Below, one piece after another: positions 32,712-44,037 of a stretch of 64,000 nucleotides of DNA. A program made the translations under genes and the position numbers. Each line of letters starts with the position of its first letter. Within the stretch, counting starts at the first letter, position 1. The DNA is from Prototheca cutis (Eukaryota > Chlorophyta > Trebouxiophyceae > Chlorellales > Chlorellaceae), in NCBI GenBank assembly GCA_002897115.2, contig BCIH01000006.1, positions 195,250 through 259,249 on the forward strand. Reading direction: 5' to 3'. Under the pieces are notes generated by a model. The model saw only the letters and a program-made list of their open reading frames with translations, ran no database searches and was not told the DNA's origin.

Positions 32712-35700
32712 TCAGCTGAAGAAATAGTCAGCCTGCTTGACTTCTTCCAGGTTGAGCTCGCCGCGCGCCGGCAGCGGCGGGAACTGGATGTCCGGGTGGG
32801 TGCGCTGCAGCTCCTCCAACAAGTTCTCCAGCAACGGCTGCAGGNNNNNNNNNNNNNNNNNNNNNNNNNNNNNNNNNNNNNNNNNNNNNNNNNNNNNNNN
32901 NNNNNNNNNNNNNNNNNNNNNNNNNNNNNNNNNNNNNNNNNNNNNNNNNNNNNNNNNNNNNNNNNNNNNNNNNNNNNNNNNNNNNNNNNNNNNNNNNNNN
33001 NNNNNNNNNNNNNNNNNNNNNNNNNNNNNNNNNNNNNNNNNNNNNNNNNNNNNNNNNNNNACACACACACACACACACACAGACCTGGCTGTGCAGGTCG
33101 ACAAACGCGTCACGCAGGATCTTGTTCATCTGCTCTATGCTGCCCGCATGTGTCCAGAAGGAGTCGTGCACGCCCGCAAAACTCAGACCTTTGGGAGGGG
33201 TTGGGCGTCGGGCGGGCGGAGTCAGCTGTGCCAGACCATCCTTTCCGTTGTGTTGCGGGCATGCATTCAAACATCACATCCTCCCTCCCAAGCCCTCTCC
33301 AATGTGCTGTCCCACATCCCTCAACATAGACTGAGAGAAACCAATAAATATGTACATAATAAAAAAGGACCACACAAACTTCACCAGCGCTCACCAGCTT
33401 TGTGGCAAGCGATGGCTGTCATCATCATGTGGCTGGAGTCGATGGAGTGGATGAAATTTGGCGGGAAGGCGGTGCGCTGGCGCTGCTTCATGACCGGCAG
33501 GGAGTCGTTGTTCTCGACGACGACGAGGCGCTGGAGCAGGGTGCGGACGTGGTGGCGTGTCGTCCGACGGTAGGGCTGGACCACCGGCAGTCCCAGCGGC
33601 GTGGTCCACTGCACGGTGGCGCCGCTGGCGGCCACCAGGCGCGCGCACTCGGTGAGCCAGTGCATGATGTCCTTGGCGCACGAGAACATTTCCATCAGGC
33701 ACGCCAGTGTGACCTTGGCCGAATAGCACGAGACCTTGTACATGGTCCGGCTGTCCTCAAACCCGCGCTCCTTGAGGCGGTTCGTAATTTGACCCCGGGC
33801 GCCAACAAACGTCACGCCGTAGACGCTGGTCATCACCGTCTGCTTGACCAGCTTGCGGTCGACGGTCGTCGCGTCCAGGAGCACCCTGGCGTGGGGCACG
33901 CCTGCAGCCGCGTCGGCGGTGACCCGTTCACGCACGAGGGCGGCGATCGCGCTGTACACGTCCTGCGGCGCGTCGACGGGGCAGAGATTCACCGCTCTCC
34001 CCCCCGCGGCGTCGCGACCCAGCGCGGCATAGTGCTGCAGGCCGTTGCACGAGCCATCCATGTGTGTGGGCAGGTGTGACTGGAAGGACTCGGGGTCGCC
34101 GCTGTCCAGTGCATCGGCAATCTCCACGCACGTCGCCAGAAACTGGAATGGGTCCTCGGCCCGCACCCACAGCGCCTCGGTGGCGGGGGTCTTAGCACGG
34201 GCCGCATCTAACAACGCTTCCAGGTGCGCAGGCGTCGCGCGCGCCACACTCTCCTTCAGGCTCGTCGCGCCCGTGCCCAGCGGGTCGCGGGCGGAGGCGC
34301 GGATGGTGGCCAGGTGCTCCTGCGCCCACGCGGCGCGGCCGTCGAACGAGCGCTTGTCCACGCCCTGTCCCCACAGGTTGGCCGCCTGGACATAGAGCCA
34401 GTGCAGACCGTGCGGGCCCAGAGGGGCCGCATCTGCGAAACGCAGCAGCCCGCGGCACAGGTCGGAGCCCAGGTGGTTCAGGTGCGGGTGCATGGGGTAC
34501 GCCCGGCCCCGGAAATCAACGTTGTGTGGGTAATAAAACCGGGGCTCCTCCCCGAATTCGCGTGCGACCGTGAGCTTGTGCTCCAGGTCGCAGCGCAGTG
34601 CGTGCAGCTCGGCGTTGCGACGCTTGATCCGGCGGCGCGCGGCCCGCGACGACCGTGCGGCTTCCTTGCCGTAGTCAAACAGTGCCAGCGAACCCGGGTA
34701 CAGGCGCTTGAGGTTGAATCCAGCCCGCAGCGGTTCGGGGACGTCGTAGTTGGCACGGCGCGGCACCGCGCACAGTCCGCCGCCCAGAGCCCAGAGCGCC
34801 TCGGCCACCGCGTGGACAGGCCTGTTGGTTTGCCACGCCGTCTCGCCCAGTGCGTTGAGCGCGTCGTACACCGCCCGGCACCCTGGGCCTTCGCCCGACT
34901 CCATTTCCTCATCGGCACGGGCCAGCATGTCGGCCTGGAGGTGCGACCCCCGCCAGCGCATGACGCTGTTGCGCAGGGTGACATGGCCCCCGCAGTTGTG
35001 GCGCTGCCAGGGCACGGGCGAGAGCAGCATGGGGACGTACTGGGGGATGAACGCCTCGACCATGTGCGCGGGCGTCACGCGCCGCAGCACCTCCTCGTGC
35101 GCGCACAGCACGCCGTACCGCTTGAACCCCGGCGCGACTCCGGACGCTGTGGATGATCCCGCGCCGCCATCGATGCCTTCACCGCTGCCCACACCACCAC
35201 CGCCGATGGCACCCGAGCTCCCGCTGCGTTTGCGGCTGGCGACTTCGGTGATCAGCTCAAGGCGGTGCCAGAACGCGGGCTGCTCGATGACGGCGCCCGT
35301 GGTGCGGTCGTGAACGTCGACGGTGCAGTGCTTCATGAGCAGCGTGATCAGCGCGACGCCCAGCTTGGCCTGCACCTCTCCCCGCCACGCCTCGGTGTCC
35401 TCGGGGTCGAGCGCGCGCCGCACCGCTGCCATGACCTTGCGTGTGCCCTGGCCCGGGGAGGCGTCCAGCGCCCACTGCGCAGGCAGGCGCGCAAGCCGCG
35501 CCTCGATGCGCTCCGCGGGCAAGAACCAGTCCAGGTGGTCCAGGGGCTGGATGACGCCCAGCTCTTCGAGTGCTGCGCCCAGCTGCCGCCATCGCGACCA
35601 CTCGTCCGCCGTCAAACTGCCGCGCTCGACCAGTGTCGCACGGAGGTCGGCGCCTTCGGCTTGCAGTGCCGCGACTTCGCGCGACGCAGTCGAGTGCCGG

Positions 35701-36506
35701 CGGCAAACCGACTGCAGTTTCTCCAGGTTGACTTGGTTCTCCACCATCTTGCCGATGGTCAGGGCCAGTCGCGTGACGCGGGCCTGGCCGGGGAAGGCGG
35801 CATTTGTGGTCTCGTCGTCCAGCTCCATCACTGCAGTCAGCGTGCAGTGCATGGCAATCACTGCAAGCTGTTCGGGCTCCAGCAGCAACAAATAGGGCCC
35901 GTAAATGCCGCGGTCCAGCTGGGACTCGCGGAGGTAGCACGCCCGCTGCTCGACGCGGATGGCCTCCACCAGCGGCGTGAACCAGCGCAGGAGCAGGCGG
36001 CGGGAGACTGGGAGGTTCGCACCCTCCCCGCGCCGGATGGCCGCAGCAATCTCGCGCCGGTATCGCGCCGCAGCAGCCTCCACAGCCCGCGTCTCCAGGA
36101 CGACCTGGCGGCGCCAGTTGGCGCGGACCGCGCGGCCCTCGGGCGTGTTGTCCATAAACTGCTCATGCCAGTGCATGGTGTGCATGACGGGGGAGTAGGC
36201 CCGGGGCAGGGAGGGGGCGGGGGAGCCGGTGGGAGGGGGGTCCACCCCCACTGCCCCGGCCTGGGGCTGGGCCCAGCTCAGCATGCGGCCATACGTCTCC
36301 AGCGTCGACAGCAAATCCACGGCAGGGTGCACCTTGTCGGAAGGCCCAGCCGGGTGCGATGCATCTTGGGGCTCCCGGGACAGGGCCTGGGCCTCTGTCT
36401 GGGCCTGCCTGGCCAACACAGCCCCGCAGGCCGTCACCCGGGAGGGACCGGGCCCCAAGCCTAACCGGCGCAGGGCCTCTGAAGGCCCCTTCAGCGCCCT
36501 TAACAT
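32712..36506 (-). CDS. RPOT: Phage-type (T7-like) organellar DNA-directed RNA polymerase
   Basis: Exon 1 (36506-33395) encodes 1037 residues, exon 2 is 33188-33085, and the last exon lies left of the assembly gap, ending at 32712. Total length is near 1100. The N-terminus is Arg/Ala-rich and suits a mitochondrial or plastid targeting peptide. T7-type catalytic elements are present: the palm Asp in [17 protein letters not shown] (about residue 815), the fingers helix [17 protein letters not shown] (about 885), and the second Asp in [10 protein letters not shown] (exon 2). The C-terminus [16 protein letters not shown] ending in YFF is the family tail, whose final aromatic residues reach the active site. 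It transcribes organellar genes. The acceptor of the last exon may be within the gap, so a few residues are missing. Confidence 0.93.
32845..33060. other. Assembly gap (216 N)
   Basis: 216 unknown bases fall in the last RPOT intron, flanked on the right by an AC repeat (33061-33082; GT on the coding strand, directly after the 5' splice site). The gap length is probably an estimate. Confidence 0.95.
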
Positions 36507-36911
36507 GATCTCAGTGCATTATAAATATCATTGGAATCAATGCATGGGCGTGGTGAAAGGAACTGGGGCCTACGCAGGGATGCATGCCAATGTGGTCGTG
36601 AGCCGAGGAGACCTCTGGGCAGGGAAATCCTTTCGCGCCCCGGGCCGTCGATGGTCCAGCCCTCGTGCCCCCATGGTCACGTAAACCTCGTGCCCGGCTC
36701 CCCAAGATCTGGAAATTCAAGGTGGCCGTCCGCCAAAACACCATCCATTACTTTGTGGTTCCAACCCCCGCAGGTTTGCCGCGGTACATAGTGTCGATGC
36801 CAAAGCCTTAGTTGATTTCGGTCGCGCGTTAGAGGAACCCCCCGCGGGCCAGCTGCGCCGTAACGGGGAGCCTGCTCTCGTCTTCGTCTTTCCCCACCCC
36901 ACCTAGCGCGT
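36507..36911. promoter_or_regulatory. Divergent promoter region, RPOT and bZIP gene
   Basis: These 405 bases lie between divergent start codons. No specific element was recognised. TTATAAAT-like sequence (about 36519) lies just upstream of the RPOT start and could act as a TATA element. Confidence 0.4.
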
Positions 36912-38572
36912 ATGTTTTGCTTGATGAAGCCGGAGGCCTCCCAGGTCCATGGTGGTGTGGCCGGCCTCATTGAGCCGGAGCACACCGACGAGCCGATGGG
37001 TACGCTGGCGCGGTGTGATGCACGGGATTACTGGCATTCCACGGGTGAGGCCCCGTTCCGGGGCTCCTCCCGGGAGGCGCTCGGACCATGGGCGACCCCG
37101 GCGTTCATGGTGTCGCACGGTGGCCCTCAAGCTGATTGGCACCCCCTCATGCTGCAGGCTTGTCCTCGGGCCCAGACTGCCGGTTTCTTGATCTGGACCT
37201 CATGTCGGTGTCGGACTTGCCCGACCCCGCCCGACACGCCGGCCCTCCCAACGGCAAGCACCCGTATCTCTTGCCCTCCGATCTGACCGGTTTTTTATAC
37301 GCCGAGCCTGGTGCGGAGTTTTCCGCGATCGCGCAGCTGCAGGCCGAGGTCGCGGCCAAGCTGGGGGCCCCCACAAGCGCCGGCTCCTTCACCGCCCCCA
37401 ACAGGGTCTCGGCACGCACGGCCAGCAGCTCCGCCCCCGCGGCGCCGACCTTATCCAGTCTGAGCAGCCCTGGCCCTTCCCTGGGTGGGGACGCTGGCCC
37501 CAGCGGCAGCGCTGGCGCCGTACAGGCCGCGCCCACCCCCCGCGCCCTTTCGGAGAACTTGCCCCGCCTGGATGTCGTGGGCTTGTTGGGCACCGCCCCC
37601 GCGATCAGCGTGGTGGGCCCGGTTGCAGCCACGGCGCTGGCCAACGGCGCGCCGGGGTCGGTCGCGGGCGGCCAGGGCTCTGTCAGCGACGGTGGCCTGA
37701 CGGCTTCGTCGGGCACAACCACCTCCCGGGCCGACGCGATGACCGACTGCGGTGGCGCGTTGCCCGGCGCGACGCACCCGGCGGCCACGACGCTGAGCTC
37801 ATTTGCACACGGCGGTGCCACGGGCGTCACGGAAGCCGACCTGGGTCTCGGCGGGGCCTCGTCGGCGCTTCGACTCCCGGCCTCGGTGTTTCCCGACTTG
37901 CAGCATGTTGGCAGCGGCAGTGTCGGCCTGGGGCTCGATGGCGGTGCGGGTGGCATGACGGCGACGGACACGCCGCGCTCTGGCGGTGGTCCCACCCCTC
38001 GAACCACGGGTCGGCCTCGGCAGAAGAAGGATTACGACGCGCTGATCGACCCATCTCTGCCCCCCGACCAAATCCGGCGCATGCGGCGGATGCTGAGCAA
38101 CCGCGAGAGCGCGCGGCGGAGCAGGCGCCGCCGCGCGACGCAGGTGTCGTCGCTGGAGGATGAGCTGGAGGATGTCCGGCGCCAAGTGGCGCGCCTGAGC
38201 GCCGAGCTGGAGCGCTCGAATTCAATCGCCCAGCACGCGCTGCTGGAACGTTCAAAGGTCATGGGCGAGCTGGAAGCCTTGCGCTCGCAGTTGTCCAAGA
38301 CCGACATCAGCGTTGGGGCCTACGCGCTGGGCCTGGGTGGCGGGCACGGCCTCCCGCCGCCGCTCAACCTGGGCAACCCCGGCATGGGCGGCGACGCCGG
38401 CGCCGCGGCGTTTGGGCTCCTGGAGCGCTCGGCCTCCGGCATGCCCCGGCACTCGGCCCCCCCCGTCGGTGCAACGCTGGCGCAGCTGGGCAGCGCCGGT
38501 GGTGCTGGATTCCTGCCCCCCGAATGGGCTGCCAAGCACGACGGCCTGGGCAACGGGCTCTGGAAGGAATGA
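36912..38572 (+). CDS. bZIP transcription factor
   Basis: Two exons (36912-37044, 37158-38572; phase 1 junction) give 515 residues. The long middle is Ala/Gly/Ser/Pro-rich and probably disordered. The bZIP domain at about residues 345-420 has the basic region SNRESARRSRRRR (N-x7-R spacing correct) and a zipper with Leu heptads from VSSLEDELEDVRRQVARL to LEALRSQL. A Gly-rich C-terminus follows. The plant-like NRESARRSR core suggests binding of ACGT-core (G-box/C-box) sites as a dimer in the nucleus. I cannot assign a subgroup or target pathway. Confidence 0.9.
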
Positions 38573-39677
38573 GTGATCGAGTGAGTGATTACGCATGTAC
38601 TCCTGATTTGGTGGCACTCCTTCCGGCTGACCGTTCGATCAATGATCCCGCTGCAAACCAGCGAGACCTTCCGCCTTTTTCTCGGCCTTTTTCGATTATT
38701 ATTGCTTACTGTTACTATGCGGCGGCCACCATATTTGTGGATGCGCCGGCCACCATATTTGTGGATGCGCCGGCCGTTTTCCACCTTCGCTGCCGCAGCC
38801 GCCACCTTCGCCGCCGCAGTCGCTGCCGCCTGTGTGGCGGTCACTCTCGCGCGTGCTTGGAACGTATCCGTGCATGTGTGTGTATGTGTATGCATTGGCT
38901 GGGGACAACAAGAAGAAGAACCCAAACGCGCTTTATCCTGCGTTTCTTGTCCATTCCAACCTATTCTGGAGCTCCGTGGCACAGTTGGCCCCACTGCACC
39001 CGCTCCATGGGACTTCCCTTGCCTTTCGACTATACCCCGCGGGCCCGTGTTTGCCTGCTGGTCGCTCGGGATCAAGTCCATTCGGTTACCCCTGTCAGGG
39101 CATTATCCCCCCCAAAAGAATCNCCCCCCCCCCTTGCATCCACACACACCAACTATTTTGTCCCCTGTTGTGCGTGAGACCCGGCGCCGCAGCGCCCGGC
39201 CGCCTCGCATATCTTTTTGGCGAGATGTGGCCCGGCAGGCCCTCCCTGGCCTGCCGGTGTCTTCCCCCGTATTCCCAGAAGTAAAAAGAAGGAATGACAT
39301 GCTATTTCCCTGTGCTCCTTTTTCCCAGCCCTCTGTTGGGTGGGGTGACCAGGGGCTGCTGCCCGAGCCACCCCTCCTGCATTTCCCGACCCGACCAGGT
39401 GAGAGGATTGTGGGTCCGCGGGCCCATTTCATGTGGCGACCTTGCTCCCCGGCAATGACGGGATCCATTTTTGTACCGCCTGTTTTGATCCAAAGTTAAA
39501 GAATGCTCATGATAGTAGAGAAGTCGAGCAGGGACAAAGGGGAGGGGACTTGCGTCACTTGGTTGTTGCGTGTCTGTGAGGCAATGCCGTCATTGGCTCA
39601 GCAGGGTGATTGGTCCCTGTGTGCCGTCATGCCGGTACTCTTAGATGGATACAGCCTGTACATGGAAAATGGAGCCA
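38573..39677. other. Convergent intergenic region
   Basis: This 1.1 kb region lies between bZIP and ATG7. It holds a perfect 24-base tandem duplication (38724-38771) and one N at 39123. Frames here up to about 300 codons on + have no family resemblance and run through the N and repeats; I take the region as 3' UTRs and spacer. Confidence 0.45.
38724..38771 (+). repeat. Perfect 24-bp tandem duplication
   Basis: Two adjacent identical copies of a 24-base unit beginning GGCCACCATATTTGTGG (38724-38747, 38748-38771), probably in the bZIP 3' UTR. Confidence 0.9.
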
Positions 39678-42600
39678 CTAGAGCTCGTGCCAATCATCGT
39701 CGTCACTGCCCGCACCAGGGCCTCCGGCGGCCGAGGAGCCGTCGTCGCTTTCCTCTGGCGCCAGTGCTTCCTCGCTTTCCAGATGCAGCTGCGTCAGTCC
39801 AGTCAGGTCTTCCAATGACTTTGGGTTCATCAAGCTCTGCACATTTTTTGGTGTGTGTGTGTCAGGGTTGGGGTGTGGAGCTTGGACACGTGATGCATGG
39901 CACTGCTGGTCCTATTTCCATGCGGCTTCGCCCCTGAAAGAAGCGGCAGCACACAGACCTCGAGAATGAAAGCCAGCCCTTGATTCTTGAAGGCCTCCAG
40001 CACCGCAGGCGAGCATGCCGTGCAGAAAGCAGATGCGTTGCCCCGCATTGCCACCTGTATGTACGAATGGGTTGCAGGGATATGAAGGGCTGAAATTCCG
40101 ACTGGAACAAGCTCGCACAGCAGTTGCTACCAGTTCCAAGCATTCGTGCTGGAGAGCACTTGACTCGGCAGGATTCCCTCTCCAAGTCCCATCAACAAAT
40201 TTTCCAAACACCTGTGAAAATCCTGTGAGCTGGCCACGAAGCATGTGGGGTGGGCATCCCAGCGGTCCCGTCGCTGCATCAGACTCTGGCCCCGCCGGCG
40301 CCTCGGCCGCCAGAGGATGACTTATCGTCGCCATGGTCATCTCAACGGCCAGCGCCCCGGCAATGGCACTGAGCCCGGGCCGCGCCACGGTGCACTGCAA
40401 GGCTCAAAGACAGTGTTTATGGGTGGGCATGTGTGTGGAAGGGGCGGGCAGCTTGGTCAGGTGGGCACACGAGGCTGCCTCCCGTAGAAGAATGCAGATC
40501 CATGATTTCGTCGCACCTGTTGGTCCATGGATAGCCCCGTCGTCGAGTCGATGGGTGCCACGACATCGTTGCAAAAGTAGCAGCCCAGCCGGGCACTCTG
40601 AGGACCTGTCACCAGAAGGGTGGTGTGCGGGGTTGGGGGGGATGACACACGGCAGTAGGCTGGCCTCCCCGCGCCATGCTTCCCAGCAAGAAATACCAAA
40701 AAAATCCATTCTAGCCACCAGCCCAAACCTGCAGTGCCGCCGTGGCGCATGACGAGGTAGCCGTCAAAGCCCAAGGCGGCGTTGACCACCAGCTTCCCAG
40801 CAGCTGCCCCCAGCACGCTGGGCAGCCAGCGCGACTCGCGCGTGTCCATGAGCAGATAGATCACGTCATGCTCCTCGATCAGGCCCTGCAGCCGTGCCGC
40901 GTCCCGCTCTGCCTATGGACAGCGATTGGGAAGGGGGCTAGGTTTTCAGGAAGCAGTCTCCCAACGGCCAACACTTGGTCGTGGGACTGATGGGATGCGC
41001 AGCTAGAGGCCCCACGGAAACCAGGCGTTCACAATCTGCCACTATTCAGGGCCCGCTGTCCTCCCCAGCCACATTGCGCACACCTCCATCCCCGTACATT
41101 CCACCACGATCACACCAAAATATAACGCATTCACCTGTTCCTTTTCCAAGGAAGAGTTGACGTGGCCTGGCATGGGCACCATCATGTCGATGCCCTGGGC
41201 CTGGACGCTGGGGAAAATCTTCTTAAGCGCCTCGGCCGCCGCGGCAGCCTTGGGCTTGCCACCGGCTAGGCAATCGTCAAAGACGTACAGCGACTGGCGC
41301 ACGGGGTTAGAGAATGACACGCGGGACCCGTCCACCAGGGTCAAACGCCGCACACCCCAGCCCAGCAGTGTCCTCGCCACCGAACAGCCCAGCGTGCCGG
41401 CGCCCAGCAGCAGGCACCGCAGCTCAGACAGCGCCCGAACATCGAGGTCGGGAGCAGCGCGCCAGCGCATCAACCCTAGATTCAGCTCCACCGCTGCATA
41501 TCGATGATCGTGGTGGTTTGGGGGTGGGGAGGGGTTACGACAGAGTGGGGGTTTGGGAGTAGGTGAGCGGATGGCAGCACAGCACGACATGTTTCTTCCC
41601 GTTCCCTGCACGCCCGACACAGTCTCATCACCTGAAACGGCAAGCCGGGTGGGATCCATGGCGGCGCCCAGATGCGCTTGCCTGGGACCTGGCCGGCCGC
41701 GGGAGTTGGCCTCCCAGCCGGGAGCCACCGGCGGCCGGGGGCCCGCAGCGTCCACACTCGGTAGTCGCACCTCAAATACTGCTGAATCATCGGCGGCGCA
41801 GCGCCCCGCTCGTTGCCGCAGGCACAGCAGACGCAGGCAGGGCAGCTTCCACCTGGCTGCCGCCAGCACGAGAAGTGCCCGAGCAGTCCAGCCGGCCCGC
41901 TCGAAGGCGGAGGAACTGTCTGCAAGTGCCAGGAACCACGCGGTATTCTGCTGGACCCCACGATCAATGACCTCTTTAGCGGCCGTCAGCGGGTGGCACT
42001 GTGCTCGCAGCGAGGCCGCGGCAGAAGTCGACGGTGAGGCATCTCCGCTGACTGGTGCGCCGGCCGCCGCTTCTGGCGCAGCCTCGAGCAAAAACGCAAA
42101 GTGGCCGTGCTCCCGAAGGAACCCATCGCATGCACCCAGGATCTGCATTGTTTATTGCTGTCATTGTTGTTATCGTGGGAGGGATGGGATGCACAGAGCC
42201 AGACAAGCGCGCTGACACAACGCTCAATCGACGTCTCTTCCAACAAATTCAAACACCGACCTGGTCCAGGCCCACGCCAGCTTCCTGGCAGGCGCGGCGC
42301 AGGGAGACGGTGGGTGCGGCCAAACAAAAGGGCTCCCTCGGCTGCAGGCTGGGCATTGCAAACCAGTAGGTGTACTTGTAATGCTTGAGGTCGCAGTGAG
42401 CCCTCAGGACCGATGGGGCCAGCAACCCCGGCTCGGCCTCCGCGGCACCGCTGGTGATGGCCGCCCACAAGCCGTCGGCTGCCTGCATTGTGGTGGGAGG
42501 TCTGGTGCGCACTGCTCGGTTTGTTCCAAACACCTTGCCTCAGCGAACAAACATCCTTACAGCAGAAACAAGCATGAACTGACACAGCCAGCACCCCCAA

Positions 42601-43083
42601 GCAGCCACTGCTGCCTCACCGCCTCGACGGCGGTCTTGCGGCCGTCATCGATGACCTGGTTCTGGGTGTTGACAACGTGGACGGCTGCCTGGCTGGCAAA
42701 GGTGCCAGGTGGCGAGGGCCGGGCGGGGCCGTGGATGCCCGAGGAAGCTGTGAGGAAGCCAGGCAGCTGCGCATATTGACTGGACGTAAAGTGAAAGGTG
42801 CAGGGCACAGGGCCCTCATCCAGCTTCAGGGTGTCCAGCTTGTGGTCGCCAAGTTCAGCCCAAAAGCCGATGTCCACGGCACTCTGGTGGAAAGGAGGAA
42901 TAGTATGGAATGGCTGGTGAATGCAAGGCTCTCCTGCCGCTTGGATTGCCACGACTAGATTAAGCGAGCACAGATGCTCCGAGGCGGGGGGCCACGGCCA
43001 GGCCACCGAGTGCCGCTCCTGTGAAACCCAGCCGCTGGTACAACCCGCAGTATCACCTGTGCCGGCTCAAAATTGAGGGTCAT
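39678..43083 (-). CDS. ATG7: Autophagy E1-like enzyme ATG7
   Basis: Ten minus-strand exons (43083-43057, 42883-42620, 42482-42261, 42142-41632, 41493-41135, 40912-40729, 40605-40517, 40394-40212, 40054-39959, 39836-39678) give 697 residues with all phases agreeing. ATG7 activates ATG8 and ATG12 through ATP-dependent thioester formation. The N-terminal domain has [19 protein letters not shown] and [11 protein letters not shown]. The adenylation site is [20 protein letters not shown] with [27 protein letters not shown] follows. The catalytic Cys is in CTVARPGLS (residue 553), the first codon of exon 8. The C-terminus SLEDLTGL ends in an acidic tail (DDDDWHEL). The first coding exon is only nine codons and its start is less certain. 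Confidence 0.95.
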
Positions 43084-44037
43084 GCTAGACTCCACTCAAG
43101 CGAATGCACAACCAGAGTACACGCTGCAGACAAAAAAGGGGCGAGTGCGGGGTTGAGTGAGCCTTAGGGTGGAGATCTGCAGATCACACAAACCAGAACA
43201 AATCAAACTCCAGTGCACTCGCGTGAACAAGCCAGGCATGGCAAGCTCTGCAGGGCGCCCAAACCTGTCCTATACGTATCGATGGTGCTGGCAGCCTGCA
43301 TGCGCCCTGGATCCATGCGATGTTGGCCTACCAATCTCCTCCTGCCATCCTCACATGGCCCCCTGCAAACCCCGTCACACACCCACCCGGGATTCCGTGA
43401 TTTCGTCGTTCCCGACACACCTACAACGCTTCGTGTCGGGTCACCGAGATGCAGAAGACATTTGAAGGCCTCTGCGCGTATCTCACAGGCCGCTTCTGCG
43501 TCGGTGATGCGGGTCTGCCTGGTGAGCACAGGTGTCCCTCGACAGGTCCTGGCTTCACGCAAGGACCAGATGGCACGGCGACGCCGTACGCAACGCACCC
43601 AAATTGCAGCCCCGTAGAACCCAAAGGCTCTCGCATCCATTTACTGCTCGGTGGCAGCGAGATCATGTGCAGAAACCTCCGACACCCGGCTTTTTTTCCC
43701 GGATGAGTGAACCCATTGAAGGGGTAGGGTTTCGGTTTCAATCCTGGCACACCTTGGCGAGCTCACTTCAAGTCGGGCTCTCCTGTAGAAGTGTTGCTGA
43801 ACAGAAAGAAAGCCGGCAAAAATAGAACCTGGGCATCGTTAAGAGATCATGAAGGTGTGGCCCATTGTGCCGTCAGGGGCCTGACATTTTCAGTTCATTT
43901 TCTAAGAGAGAAAGAGAGAGAGTCCATTTGGACCAGAAAAGACAGTGACAGACAAAAATCACACAAACGCAAGATCTATATTCCAAGAAACGCAAATATG
44001 CTACTGTCTGGCTTGTTCCACGCACAAAGCATCGGCC
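43084..44037. other. Intergenic region upstream of ATG7
   Basis: This 950-base region separates the DAGL stop from the ATG7 start (both minus). Minus-strand frames near 43203-43750 have coding-like composition (up to 145 codons), but I recognise no family and no consistent splice chain. It could hide a small unrecognised gene. Confidence 0.4.

Noticed and set aside
34224..36464. Long + strand frames (310 and 399 codons) across the RPOT gene
   Set aside because: They are antisense to conserved RNA polymerase motifs on the minus strand and encode low-complexity Arg/Gln/His sequence without known domains.
43700..43760. tRNA-like TTTCAATCC segment
   Set aside because: It resembles a T-arm, but no matching D-arm, anticodon stem or acceptor stem could be paired around it.
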